Source: Firmicutes bacterium UBA2296 (GTDB lineage Bacteria > Bacillota > UBA994). From it: a DNA stretch of 13,973 nt. The translations under genes were made by a program, and so were the position numbers. How positions within the stretch are numbered: position 1 is the first letter of the stretch; each line of letters opens with the position of its first letter. Location of the stretch: positions 1 through 13,973 of the forward strand of contig DDWC01000126.1 of NCBI GenBank assembly GCA_002345475.1, read 5' to 3'. A model generated the notes under the pieces. That model saw only the letters and a program-made list of their open reading frames with translations, did no database searches and had not been told where the DNA came from. Below are positions 6,964-12,937 of the stretch, piece after piece.

Positions 6964-7039
6964 ATTGTAGCGATAAGACGCGGAGTTGACCGCTGACCTA
7001 AGTCACTATTGCGGTAACTTAAATCTATGACTGGAGTCA
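6964..7039 (-). promoter_or_regulatory. Putative activator-type promoter with two LiaR/VraR-like dyads
   Basis: On the minus strand, TACAAT at 6969-6964 fits a -10 element for the membrane protein gene. The hexamer 17 nt upstream (CGGTCA, 6992-6987) is a poor -35. Directly next to it is the dyad TGACTTAGGTCA (7005-6994), and 34 bp further upstream is the perfect dyad TGACT-CC-AGTCA (7039-7028). The near dyad is centred about 42 bp before the predicted start, the usual place for an activator. The core ACT-NN-AGT resembles sites described for the VraR/LiaR family. Function is inferred. Confidence 0.45.
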
Positions 7040-7041
7040 CC

Positions 7042-7677
7042 TTACCCCTTCAGAAGGAGCACAGCCTGAGTCCGGTCTTTGACCTCAAGTTTCTCGTAGA
7101 TTGTGCTTATGTAGTTCTTCACTGTTCCCTCGGAGATATAAAGCTCCCCTGAGATCTCTCTATTGCTGAGCCCCTCTGCCATAAGGCAAAGTATCTCCCA
7201 CTCTCGTTGCGTCAGGCGCTCCTTGATGTCGTTCCTGCCCTTGGCTTCACCTCTGGGAAGTCGGGACAGGAGGCTTTGCATGACTTCCGGCTGCATGGGA
7301 ACCATCCCCGAAACGGCTTCACGAATAGCCGAAACGAGCTTCTCCGCTGGCAGATCTTTCAGCAAGTAGCCGACGGCACCAGCCCGCAGGGCGTCATAGA
7401 TAGCGTCGTCTTCGGCAAAGGTGCTCAGTATGAGAACCTTGGTTTCAGGATAGTGCGCCGCGATTTCGCGGGTGCATTCCACTCCGTTCATCCGCGGCAT
7501 GCGCACATCCATCAACACCAGATCGACCCTTTCTTGCGAAAGTTGCTGCAGAGCCGCCACTCCATCTTCAGCTATGCCCGCAACTTCGAAGTCCTCTTCC
7601 AATGAAAGAATTGTCCTTAACCCCTCGCGCATCAGAGTCTGGTCATCGACAATCAACAGTTTCAGTCTCTCTGTCAT
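7042..7677 (-). CDS. NarL/LuxR-family response regulator, LiaR-like
   Basis: This is a 211-residue DNA-binding response regulator. The receiver domain (about 5-122) has the acidic pair D11-D12, phosphoacceptor D57 (LMDVRMP), S85 (ILSTF) and K107 (YLLKDL). The NarL-type helix-turn-helix domain spans about 155-208, with LTQREWEILCLMAEGLSNRE and SEGTVKNYISTIYEKLEVKD. Its ATG overlaps the end of the kinase gene by 4 bp (ATGA), so the two are translationally coupled and form a pair. The combination with a HisKA_3 kinase and a small membrane protein gene next door resembles LiaSR/VraSR envelope-stress systems. The specific signal cannot be read from the sequence. Two dyads just past its stop codon are candidate binding sites. 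Confidence 0.95.
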   Translation of the reverse strand: MTERLKLLIVDDQTLMREGLRTILSLEEDFEVAGIAEDGVAALQQLSQERVDLVLMDVRMPRMNGVECTREIAAHYPETKVLILSTFAEDDAIYDALRAGAVGYLLKDLPAEKLVSAIREAVSGMVPMQPEVMQSLLSRLPRGEAKGRNDIKERLTQREWEILCLMAEGLSNREISGELYISEGTVKNYISTIYEKLEVKDRTQAVLLLKG

Positions 7678-8870
7678 TTATGCTCCTCCTCCGCCACCGG
7701 CAAGGTAGCCACCACAGTGAAACCCTCCCCCGGCTGACTGGCAAAGTGCACTATGCCGCCAACTTCGGTCAGCCGTTCGCTCATTCCGGACAGTCCGTTG
7801 CCCCAAACTATCTTGTTTGCACCGATACCGTCATCGGTCACTGCCACCTGAAAAGCACCGTCAGCGCAACGCATGCTTACCTTTAATTTGCTACAATGGC
7901 CGTGCCTGACCGAGTTAGTGGCTGCTTCCTGTACCAGACGGTAAATGGCGGCCTCCTGCAGGTGAGTGAGTGAAGGCATTTCATCTTCATGAACCAGCTC
8001 AGTGGCGACCTTGTGCCACCGCTCGACCTGCGAGAGCAGTAAAGCCAAGGCCTCGGAGAGATTGCCCGGTGAAAGCATGGTCGGTCGCAACTGGGTTACA
8101 CTGCGGCGTACTTCGTCAAGACCCTGGCGGGCTTGCTCCTGAGCCCGCACCAGATCGGCATCGATATCGGCGTCGCCGCGACTCAGGCGTCGGCGAGCAG
8201 CCTCGAGGGTAACCACTATGGCCGTCATGGAATGAGCTAAAGTGTCATGAATCTCTCTGGCCATCCTTGCCCGCTCCTCGGTTATTGCCATGTCCTGCAG
8301 GCGAAGCTGGCTTTCACGGAGCTCGTTGTATGTCGTTTCCAATTGTCCCTTGGATTTCTCCAGTTCCGTGAGTATGCCCTGCAACTCCATCCGGCGCGAC
8401 GCTTCGCGTTTAATGGCCAGACTAACCGTTAGGGCAAAAAGCAATGCGGCACCATTTATGCCCACGTAGAGCAGGGTCTGCTGCAGGTTCCATAACCCAA
8501 CGCGACCATACCAAAGAGCTACAGCAGACAAAAGCGTGGCCGCAATACCCACAATGGTGCGGCCAGAGATGGTACTCTCGGATATAACCACAAAGTAGAT
8601 GACTATGTCCAGGCCGCCATACCCCAGACGAGCCAGGGAACCTCCCACAATGATGTCGACCATAAAAGACAGGGGAACCCAGCTGTCCTGACAGGAACCG
8701 TATTGTGCCAGCACAAAATGGCGGACGCTACCGGACACCAGCAGCATTACCCACAAACCCAGGCTGAGACTGTGGTTGGAACTCGGGTTAAGAACTATGG
8801 CCGCCAGAACGCCGGCATATGCGCTGAACTTAGCTATGGTCAGGGCTTGCTCCGTCCTTCTCTCCATCAT
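7674..8870 (-). CDS. Membrane histidine kinase (HisKA_3), LiaS/DegS-like
   Basis: The protein has 398 residues from ATG at 8870, one nt after the nth stop; GGGAGGTG at 8888-8881 is the ribosome site. A longer frame to 9065 would run deep into nth and is rejected. The N-terminal 155 residues hold several hydrophobic segments (about 17-28, 37-54, 66-80, 88-97, 105-122, 132-153), so sensing is probably within the membrane. A coiled-coil linker (about 160-195) leads to the HisKA_3 box EERARMAREIHDTLAHSM with phosphoacceptor H208. The ATPase domain has N319 in EAATNSVRHG, the G1 box DDGIG (346-350) and GNGLSGMSERL (357-367). It should phosphorylate the adjoining regulator. The ligand is unknown. 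Confidence 0.94.
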   Translation of the reverse strand: MMERRTEQALTIAKFSAYAGVLAAIVLNPSSNHSLSLGLWVMLLVSGSVRHFVLAQYGSCQDSWVPLSFMVDIIVGGSLARLGYGGLDIVIYFVVISESTISGRTIVGIAATLLSAVALWYGRVGLWNLQQTLLYVGINGAALLFALTVSLAIKREASRRMELQGILTELEKSKGQLETTYNELRESQLRLQDMAITEERARMAREIHDTLAHSMTAIVVTLEAARRRLSRGDADIDADLVRAQEQARQGLDEVRRSVTQLRPTMLSPGNLSEALALLLSQVERWHKVATELVHEDEMPSLTHLQEAAIYRLVQEAATNSVRHGHCSKLKVSMRCADGAFQVAVTDDGIGANKIVWGNGLSGMSERLTEVGGIVHFASQPGEGFTVVATLPVAEEEHK

Positions 8871-8871
8871 G

Positions 8872-9519
8872 TCAGACCGACACCTCCCTGGCGGAACCGG
8901 AAATAGCCTGATCACAGTCTGCCGCCAGAGGGCACTGCTCGCAGTCCGGCTTTCTGGCGTGGCAAAGGCGCCGCCCGTGCCAGATAAGAATATGGTGCAG
9001 TTCGATCCACTGTTCCCGAGGATAAATCGCACAGACCTCTGCCTCAACTTTTTCTGGCGTATCACCTCGGGCCAGGCCTATCCTGCGTGCAACGCGAAAA
9101 ACGTGAGTATCCACAGCCAGGGCCGGAACGCCGAAGGCGTTGCTGGCCACAACCGCGGCCGTCTTGCGCCCAACCCCCGGCAAAGATTCCAGGCTGACAA
9201 GATCTCTGGGAACCACGCCCTGGAAATCCCGGACCAGAACTCTGCAGCACCCAATAATACTCCTGGCCTTATTGCGATATAACCCGCAGGTGCGAATCAG
9301 ATCCTCGAGCTCATCCTGTGACACTTCCAGGTAGTCTTCTGGCGACCTGAAGCGCTGGAACAGCCGCGGGGTGATTATGTTTACCCTTTGGTCAGTGCAC
9401 TGCGCCGAAAGAATGGTGGCAATGAGCAGTTCGAAAGGAGTTTCGTAATTCAACTCGCATCTGGCATCAGGGTACATTTCACTGAGGAGAGTAAACACTC
9501 TCTGCCAACGCTTGTCCAT
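8872..9519 (-). CDS. nth: Endonuclease III (DNA glycosylase/AP lyase)
   Basis: Nth removes oxidised pyrimidines and nicks the abasic site in base excision repair. The 215-residue protein has normal family length. The helix-hairpin-helix motif LPGVGRKTAAVV (113-124) contains catalytic K119, and D137 in VDTHVFRVARR is the catalytic aspartate. The [4Fe-4S] ligands C186, C193, C196 and C202 have the canonical C-x6-C-x2-C-x5-C spacing. ATG at 9519 follows an AGGAGGT ribosome site. The gene runs directly into the histidine kinase (1-nt gap), so repair and signalling genes are co-transcribed. A hairpin at 9536-9565 precedes its ribosome site. Confidence 0.97.
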   Translation of the reverse strand: MDKRWQRVFTLLSEMYPDARCELNYETPFELLIATILSAQCTDQRVNIITPRLFQRFRSPEDYLEVSQDELEDLIRTCGLYRNKARSIIGCCRVLVRDFQGVVPRDLVSLESLPGVGRKTAAVVASNAFGVPALAVDTHVFRVARRIGLARGDTPEKVEAEVCAIYPREQWIELHHILIWHGRRLCHARKPDCEQCPLAADCDQAISGSAREVSV

Positions 9520-9535
9520 GAAATACCTCCTGTAA

Positions 9536-9565
9536 CAAGACTCCCCACCAAAGTGGGGAGTCTTG
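9536..9565 (-). terminator. 13-bp perfect hairpin between tagO and nth
   Basis: CAAGACTCCCCAC (9536-9548) pairs perfectly with GTGGGGAGTCTTG (9553-9565) around a CAAA loop. It starts 12 nt after the minus-strand transferase stop and is followed by only a weak T stretch (TTACAGG). It lies 5 nt before the nth ribosome site, so it may end the upstream transcript, act as an attenuator, or mark an RNA processing site. No nth promoter is visible in the 16 nt after it. Confidence 0.6.
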
Positions 9566-9576
9566 ATATTTAACGT

Positions 9577-10527
9577 CTAGAAGCGCCCAGCGAACATCAC
9601 CAAAAGGGCAGTCAAGGAAAAACATGCACTGATAATATACATAACCAGCACTACCTGCCTCTGATTATAACCCGCATTTAGCAGTCTATGATGTGTGTGC
9701 CCTCTATCGGCAACATAGAAGGGTTGTCCATTGCGCACACGGCGCACCACGTTATAGACGGTGTCCGCAATTGGCAGACCGAGCACCAGAACCGGCACAG
9801 CCAACCCCACCAGTGTTGCACTCTTAAAAGCTCCCTCTATAGAAACCGCCGCCAGGACAAAGCCCAGGAAGTATGCCCCCCCGTCTCCCATGAACATGCT
9901 GGCAGGGTTAAAATTGAAGCGCAGAAAAGCTGCCGTCACAGCAGCAAGAACAAGAGACATAAGGAACATCCCATAATCCCCCATGAAGAGGGAAACCCCC
10001 GCCATGGTGAGGGCCGCAATAGTCACTATACCACAAGCCAGTCCGTCCAATCCGTCCATGAAATTAATGATGTTGGCAACGCCAACCACCCACAGCACAG
10101 TAACGGCAAGGCTCTGCCAGTCGGCAAGATGGATCATACCGCCCGCGAAAGGATTGCTCAGAAACTCAACCCGAATGCCCGCCGAAAGCAGCAATAGCGC
10201 TGCCACAATCTGCCCGGCAAATTTAGGCGCGGCTGACAAGTCTTTGCCACGGCTCTTCAGAAAATCATCGGCCAGGCCCACAGCCAGCATGGCCAGGCCT
10301 CCCCGCATAATGCCGGTTCTGAAGTCGGGCGGAACCGGCAGGAACCAAGACAGGGTCAGGACACCGCAGGCCATGGCGATACCGCCAACGAAGGGCATAG
10401 GCTTCTGGTGCACCTTGCGAGCATTGGGTACGTCAACAAGCCCGACACGAAGTGCCAGGATCTTAATCAGAGGTATTATGGCAGTCACAAGACTGAAGGT
10501 GCCAATTACTGCTATAAAATAATGCAC
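9577..10527 (-). CDS. tagO: Undecaprenyl-phosphate N-acetylglucosaminyl-1-phosphate transferase (TagO/WecA type)
   Basis: This membrane enzyme transfers a sugar-1-phosphate from a UDP-sugar, probably UDP-GlcNAc, to undecaprenyl phosphate. That is the first lipid-linked step for teichoic acid or another wall polymer. The protein has 316 residues with about ten hydrophobic segments. Family motifs are DVPNARKVHQKPMPFVGG (32-49), LADD (85-88), NIINFMDGLDGLACG (152-166), FNPASMFMGDGG (206-217) and the loop HTHHRL (277-282). The HTHHR loop points to the WecA/TagO branch rather than MraY. The start codon is GTG at 10527, with GGAGGG 6 nt upstream. The gene lies 100 bp after nfo with its own -10 element, so it is probably a separate unit. 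The exact polymer is unknown. Confidence 0.92.
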   Translation of the reverse strand: MHYFIAVIGTFSLVTAIIPLIKILALRVGLVDVPNARKVHQKPMPFVGGIAMACGVLTLSWFLPVPPDFRTGIMRGGLAMLAVGLADDFLKSRGKDLSAAPKFAGQIVAALLLLSAGIRVEFLSNPFAGGMIHLADWQSLAVTVLWVVGVANIINFMDGLDGLACGIVTIAALTMAGVSLFMGDYGMFLMSLVLAAVTAAFLRFNFNPASMFMGDGGAYFLGFVLAAVSIEGAFKSATLVGLAVPVLVLGLPIADTVYNVVRRVRNGQPFYVADRGHTHHRLLNAGYNQRQVVLVMYIISACFSLTALLVMFAGRF

Positions 10528-10591
10528 TCCGAGCCCTCCACAAGAGATAAGCCTGAGAAATTGCTCAGTTGCTAATTCTCTATATGAGTAT

Positions 10592-10597
10592 ATTATA
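10592..10597 (-). promoter_or_regulatory. Perfect -10 element upstream of tagO
   Basis: TATAAT reads on the minus strand at 10597-10592, about 65 nt before the GTG start. The region at -35 distance is GC-rich and gives no good match, so an activator or another factor may be needed. A short dyad, CTGAG-N6-CTCAG at 10553-10568, lies in the predicted 5' untranslated region. Confidence 0.4.
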
Positions 10598-10626
10598 CCC
10601 CCGTGTGCACCGCAAGGCGGCGCGTC

Positions 10627-11469
10627 TTAAGGGATGTGCAGACAGCTTCGCAGCTTAGTAATCTCCGTGGCATAGTCCCCGGGGTTAGTGACCGGGGTCT
10701 CAAGTATGAATGGCAAATGAGAAAACTGCCCAACGGTGAGAACGTTGCAAAGCCCGTCCAGCCCGATCTGCCCTTCACCCACCCTCGCATGGCGGTCCTT
10801 GTGCAAACCGGGGCCGAACTTGCTGTCGTTAATGTGGACACAGCGCACCCTGGACAGTCCGACATGGCTGTCAAGATCGTGCAGTAGACGCCCAATTGCG
10901 TCTTTCTGACGCAGATCATACCCTGCTGCGAAGAGATGGCATGTGTCAAGACAAATACCCAGCTGAGCAGGATAGCCCAGCATGGCAATCACCGCGCCGA
11001 TGTCCTCAATGCTGCCCACTTCACTGCCGGCCCCGGACATAGTCTCCAGTAGAAACCACGTATCACAAAGTCGGGGCAAAATGTGACGCTCCAGTGCCTG
11101 TGCCAGATGCTGCAAAGCCATTGCTCTGGGCTGGTGCAGGCGACTCCCCGGATGAACCACTAGTGCGTCGACACCGATCGCTGCCATGCGCTCAATATCG
11201 TTGCAAACCAGCTCAACGGAAAACTGTCTGGTACTCAACGACGCTGACATCAAGTTCACTGTATAGGGGAGGTGCGCAATCAGAGGAAAGGGGGCAAGGC
11301 CTGCCCTGGTTGTCAGGAATCCGTCGATCTCTGCCGGGCCGATGTCACGGGCCCGACTACCGCGTGGATTCCTTGTGAAGAACTGAAAGGATCGAGCACC
11401 AACGTCAGTTGCTTGGCTCAAAGCGTTACCTAACCCCTGGGCTATGCTTATCTGACATCCGATCTGCAT
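10627..11469 (-). CDS. nfo: Endonuclease IV (AP endonuclease)
   Basis: Nfo cleaves DNA 5' of abasic sites and other oxidative 3' blocks in base excision repair, using three zinc ions. The protein has 280 residues from ATG at 11469, chosen because AAGGGAG lies 7 nt upstream. A longer frame from 11508 has no such site. All nine metal ligands of the TIM-barrel family can be found: H66, H106, E142, D175, H178, H212, D225, H227 and E257, in HLPY, VHPGS, LETMSG, LDTCH, VHINDSK, DRH and LETP. It follows a structured 300-bp leader and a possible small upstream ORF. It complements nth as the AP-site enzyme of the same pathway. Confidence 0.96.
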   Translation of the reverse strand: MQIGCQISIAQGLGNALSQATDVGARSFQFFTRNPRGSRARDIGPAEIDGFLTTRAGLAPFPLIAHLPYTVNLMSASLSTRQFSVELVCNDIERMAAIGVDALVVHPGSRLHQPRAMALQHLAQALERHILPRLCDTWFLLETMSGAGSEVGSIEDIGAVIAMLGYPAQLGICLDTCHLFAAGYDLRQKDAIGRLLHDLDSHVGLSRVRCVHINDSKFGPGLHKDRHARVGEGQIGLDGLCNVLTVGQFSHLPFILETPVTNPGDYATEITKLRSCLHIP

Positions 11470-11482
11470 TCTTGCACTCCCT

Positions 11483-11734
11483 TCACACATCTCTGTTACG
11501 CCCTTCACTGAACGAACCGCCCAGAGATTTCGCTATCCGGTGGATCGCTTCGTGCCAGAGCCGGAGAGCATCTAGCGCGGTGCGGCCTGTCTCTTCCGCA
11601 ACCCGGTAAGCGTCTCTGGGTCCGGATTCTGAATCACTTCCCCTAATGGAGTAAGTATTCCCAGTTTCCATCTCCTGACTACTATAAATAGTATCTAGTT
11701 CATATGTGCATACTAGATGTTGCCTTTGCGACAT
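11483..11734 (-). CDS. Possible small ORF just upstream of nfo
   Basis: An open frame of 83 codons (ATG at 11734), or 62 codons from the ATG at 11671, ends with TGA 13 nt before the nfo start, overlapping the nfo ribosome-site region. The C-terminal half, DAYRVAEETGRTALDALR and onward, is a plausible amphipathic helix and its third codon positions are moderately GC-rich. There is no convincing ribosome site: 11734 has none, and at 11671 AGGAG touches the ATG. No family was recognised. It may be a chance frame through a leader RNA. Confidence 0.28.
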   Translation of the reverse strand: MSQRQHLVCTYELDTIYSSQEMETGNTYSIRGSDSESGPRDAYRVAEETGRTALDALRLWHEAIHRIAKSLGGSFSEGRNRDV

Positions 11735-11745
11735 TCTAGTAACAT
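11680..11745 (-). promoter_or_regulatory. Structured leader with competing hairpins and a possible leader peptide
   Basis: Three complementary hexamers alternate: TCTAGT (11694-11699), ACTAGA (11712-11717) and TCTAGT (11735-11740). The middle one can pair with either neighbour but not both, the layout of an attenuator or switch. The second pairing extends to nine base pairs with one bulge. A perfect palindrome, TACTAT-AA-ATAGTA, follows at 11680-11693. On the minus strand a 10-codon frame (ATG 11745, stop 11713) is preceded by GAGGG at 8 nt and overlaps the hairpins. The rest of 11470-11810 holds the fRMsr terminator and the doubtful ORF. Operator function at DNA level is an alternative. Confidence 0.35.
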
Positions 11746-11767
11746 GTGACAATCCCTCACGGTCCAC

Positions 11768-11793
11768 AAAAAAACCGCGCGCTATGGCGCGGA
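11768..11793 (-). terminator. Rho-independent terminator of the fRMsr gene
   Basis: On the minus strand CCGCGC (11792-11787) and GCGCGG (11780-11775) form a GC-only stem with a 6-nt loop, followed directly by seven T. It lies 18 nt after the fRMsr stop codon. This is the clearest intrinsic terminator in the window and separates the fRMsr unit from nfo. Confidence 0.9.
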
Positions 11794-11810
11794 ACTGGGA
11801 ATCTGGCCAG

Positions 11811-12314
11811 TTAGAACCGTACGACACTCCAGTCTATGTACTTTGCCAGAATGCCGGCAAAGGCTTCCAGACCTAAAACATCTTCGGCGGAGAATCGGTC
11901 AGGGATTGGGCTATCGATATCGAGCACCGCAACCACACGATCCCCAACCATAACGGGAACTACAATTTCACTCTGGGACGCCTCGTCACAGGCGATATGT
12001 CCGGGAAACTCGTGCACGTCGGGGACGACCAGCGCCTTCCCTTCCTGAGCCACACTGCCACAAACACCGTTGCCGAATACGATGGCACTGCAGGCGGGCT
12101 TACCCTGGAACGGCCCCAATATTAGCAAACCATTCTTAACCAGATAGAACCCCGCCCAGTTGATATCGCGAAGTTGATGCCCAAGCAAGGCAGCAGCATT
12201 GCCCAATCCCGGCAACCACTCGTCTTCGTACTCGACAAGGTCCAGTAGCTCCTGTGCCAATGCTGAATAGAAGGCACTTTTGTCGCCGTCGTCTAATAGG
12301 GGTGTTCTGTACAT
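11811..12314 (-). CDS. msrC: Free methionine-R-sulfoxide reductase (GAF-domain)
   Basis: This enzyme (fRMsr, YebR type) reduces free methionine-R-sulfoxide to methionine in the cytosol with thioredoxin as reductant. The 167-residue protein is a single GAF domain with the family signatures INWAGFYL (51-58), LGPFQGKPAC (66-75), GNGVCG (81-86) and DVHEFPGHIACD (99-110), then SEIVVP (115-120). The three redox cysteines are C75, C85 and C109, so an active enzyme is expected. ATG at 12314 follows GGAGG at 7 nt. It starts 38 nt after the nucleotidyltransferase-like gene and ends before a strong terminator. Its role fits the oxidative-damage theme set by SodA, Nth and Nfo. Confidence 0.95.
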   Translation of the reverse strand: MYRTPLLDDGDKSAFYSALAQELLDLVEYEDEWLPGLGNAAALLGHQLRDINWAGFYLVKNGLLILGPFQGKPACSAIVFGNGVCGSVAQEGKALVVPDVHEFPGHIACDEASQSEIVVPVMVGDRVVAVLDIDSPIPDRFSAEDVLGLEAFAGILAKYIDWSVVRF

Positions 12315-12352
12315 GTGTCCGCCTCCAAGTGTAGATTACCTTTGCACCACAG

Positions 12353-12868
12353 CTACATCCTGTCGTGGATAATGGCCTTGACCTTGCTGATATCCGTACG
12401 GCGACCGCTCATGGTTCCTCTTTGCGATACTGCGTTATCATGGAGCATTTCTGCCTGCGGGTCCACTATGCGCACGGGGATCTTGGACAAGACACCACGG
12501 AAATCAGTCCTGAACGATCCTCTTGGCCAGGTAAAGGGCCTATCGCTCTCGTCAAAGCTAACCTCCTCTCCCATCTCGTCCAACCACAATAGATGCCAGG
12601 AGATGAGAAGATCGCCCTTCTCGGTGACAAACCCCGAGGCTGACATGTCAACCACCGCATGCCCCATATCCTCAGCAGCACGTCGCACATCAGGACCATC
12701 GTCTGCACGCAAATAGAAAATCGCTGACGATTCCAGGGGTCGATGCTCCGGATCGAGGGCGTAACGCCCCCAATCACCGCCAAGCCATACGTGAATGCCT
12801 TCTTCGTCGAGGACTCTCGCCAGTTGCGAGATGGCCCGCGTCAAGCGAGCTTTTCGCCTCGTATCCAT
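12353..12868 (-). CDS. Degenerate antibiotic-nucleotidyltransferase-like protein
   Basis: The protein has 171 residues from ATG at 12868, with AGGAGG 5 nt upstream. VWLGGDWGRYALDPEHRPLE (27-46) matches the opening of ANT(2'')/lincosamide nucleotidyltransferase-like proteins (GGWA-D-L-G-R--R-H-DID). The C-terminal block KIPVRIVDPQAEML with RRTDISKVKAI resembles their pattern of a conserved proline, a hydrophobic helix and a K-x2-D region. The expected catalytic D-x-D is absent: the strand reads ESSAIFYL (46-53). Transfer activity is therefore doubtful, and no resistance function should be assumed. It may bind a nucleotide or have another role. It lies 69 nt after the FAD dehydrogenase and 38 nt before the fRMsr gene, perhaps in one transcript. 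The fold assignment rests on motif reading only. Confidence 0.6.
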   Translation of the reverse strand: MDTRRKARLTRAISQLARVLDEEGIHVWLGGDWGRYALDPEHRPLESSAIFYLRADDGPDVRRAAEDMGHAVVDMSASGFVTEKGDLLISWHLLWLDEMGEEVSFDESDRPFTWPRGSFRTDFRGVLSKIPVRIVDPQAEMLHDNAVSQRGTMSGRRTDISKVKAIIHDRM

Positions 12869-12937
12869 AAGAACCTCCTAATGTGAAGCTCACCTGGTTC
12901 ACTACTCCTAATTCTACCCCGAGGGCAGCCTTCTTGG

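Noticed and set aside
8871..9065. 65-codon N-terminal extension of the histidine kinase
   Set aside because: It overlaps the conserved 3' part of nth, including its iron-sulfur ligands, and a ribosome site fits the ATG at 8870.
9983..10522. Plus-strand open frame of 179 codons
   Set aside because: It is the shadow of tagO, which shows all family motifs on the minus strand.
12315..12716. Plus-strand open frame of 133 codons
   Set aside because: It is opposite the nucleotidyltransferase-like gene, has no ribosome site and no recognisable product.
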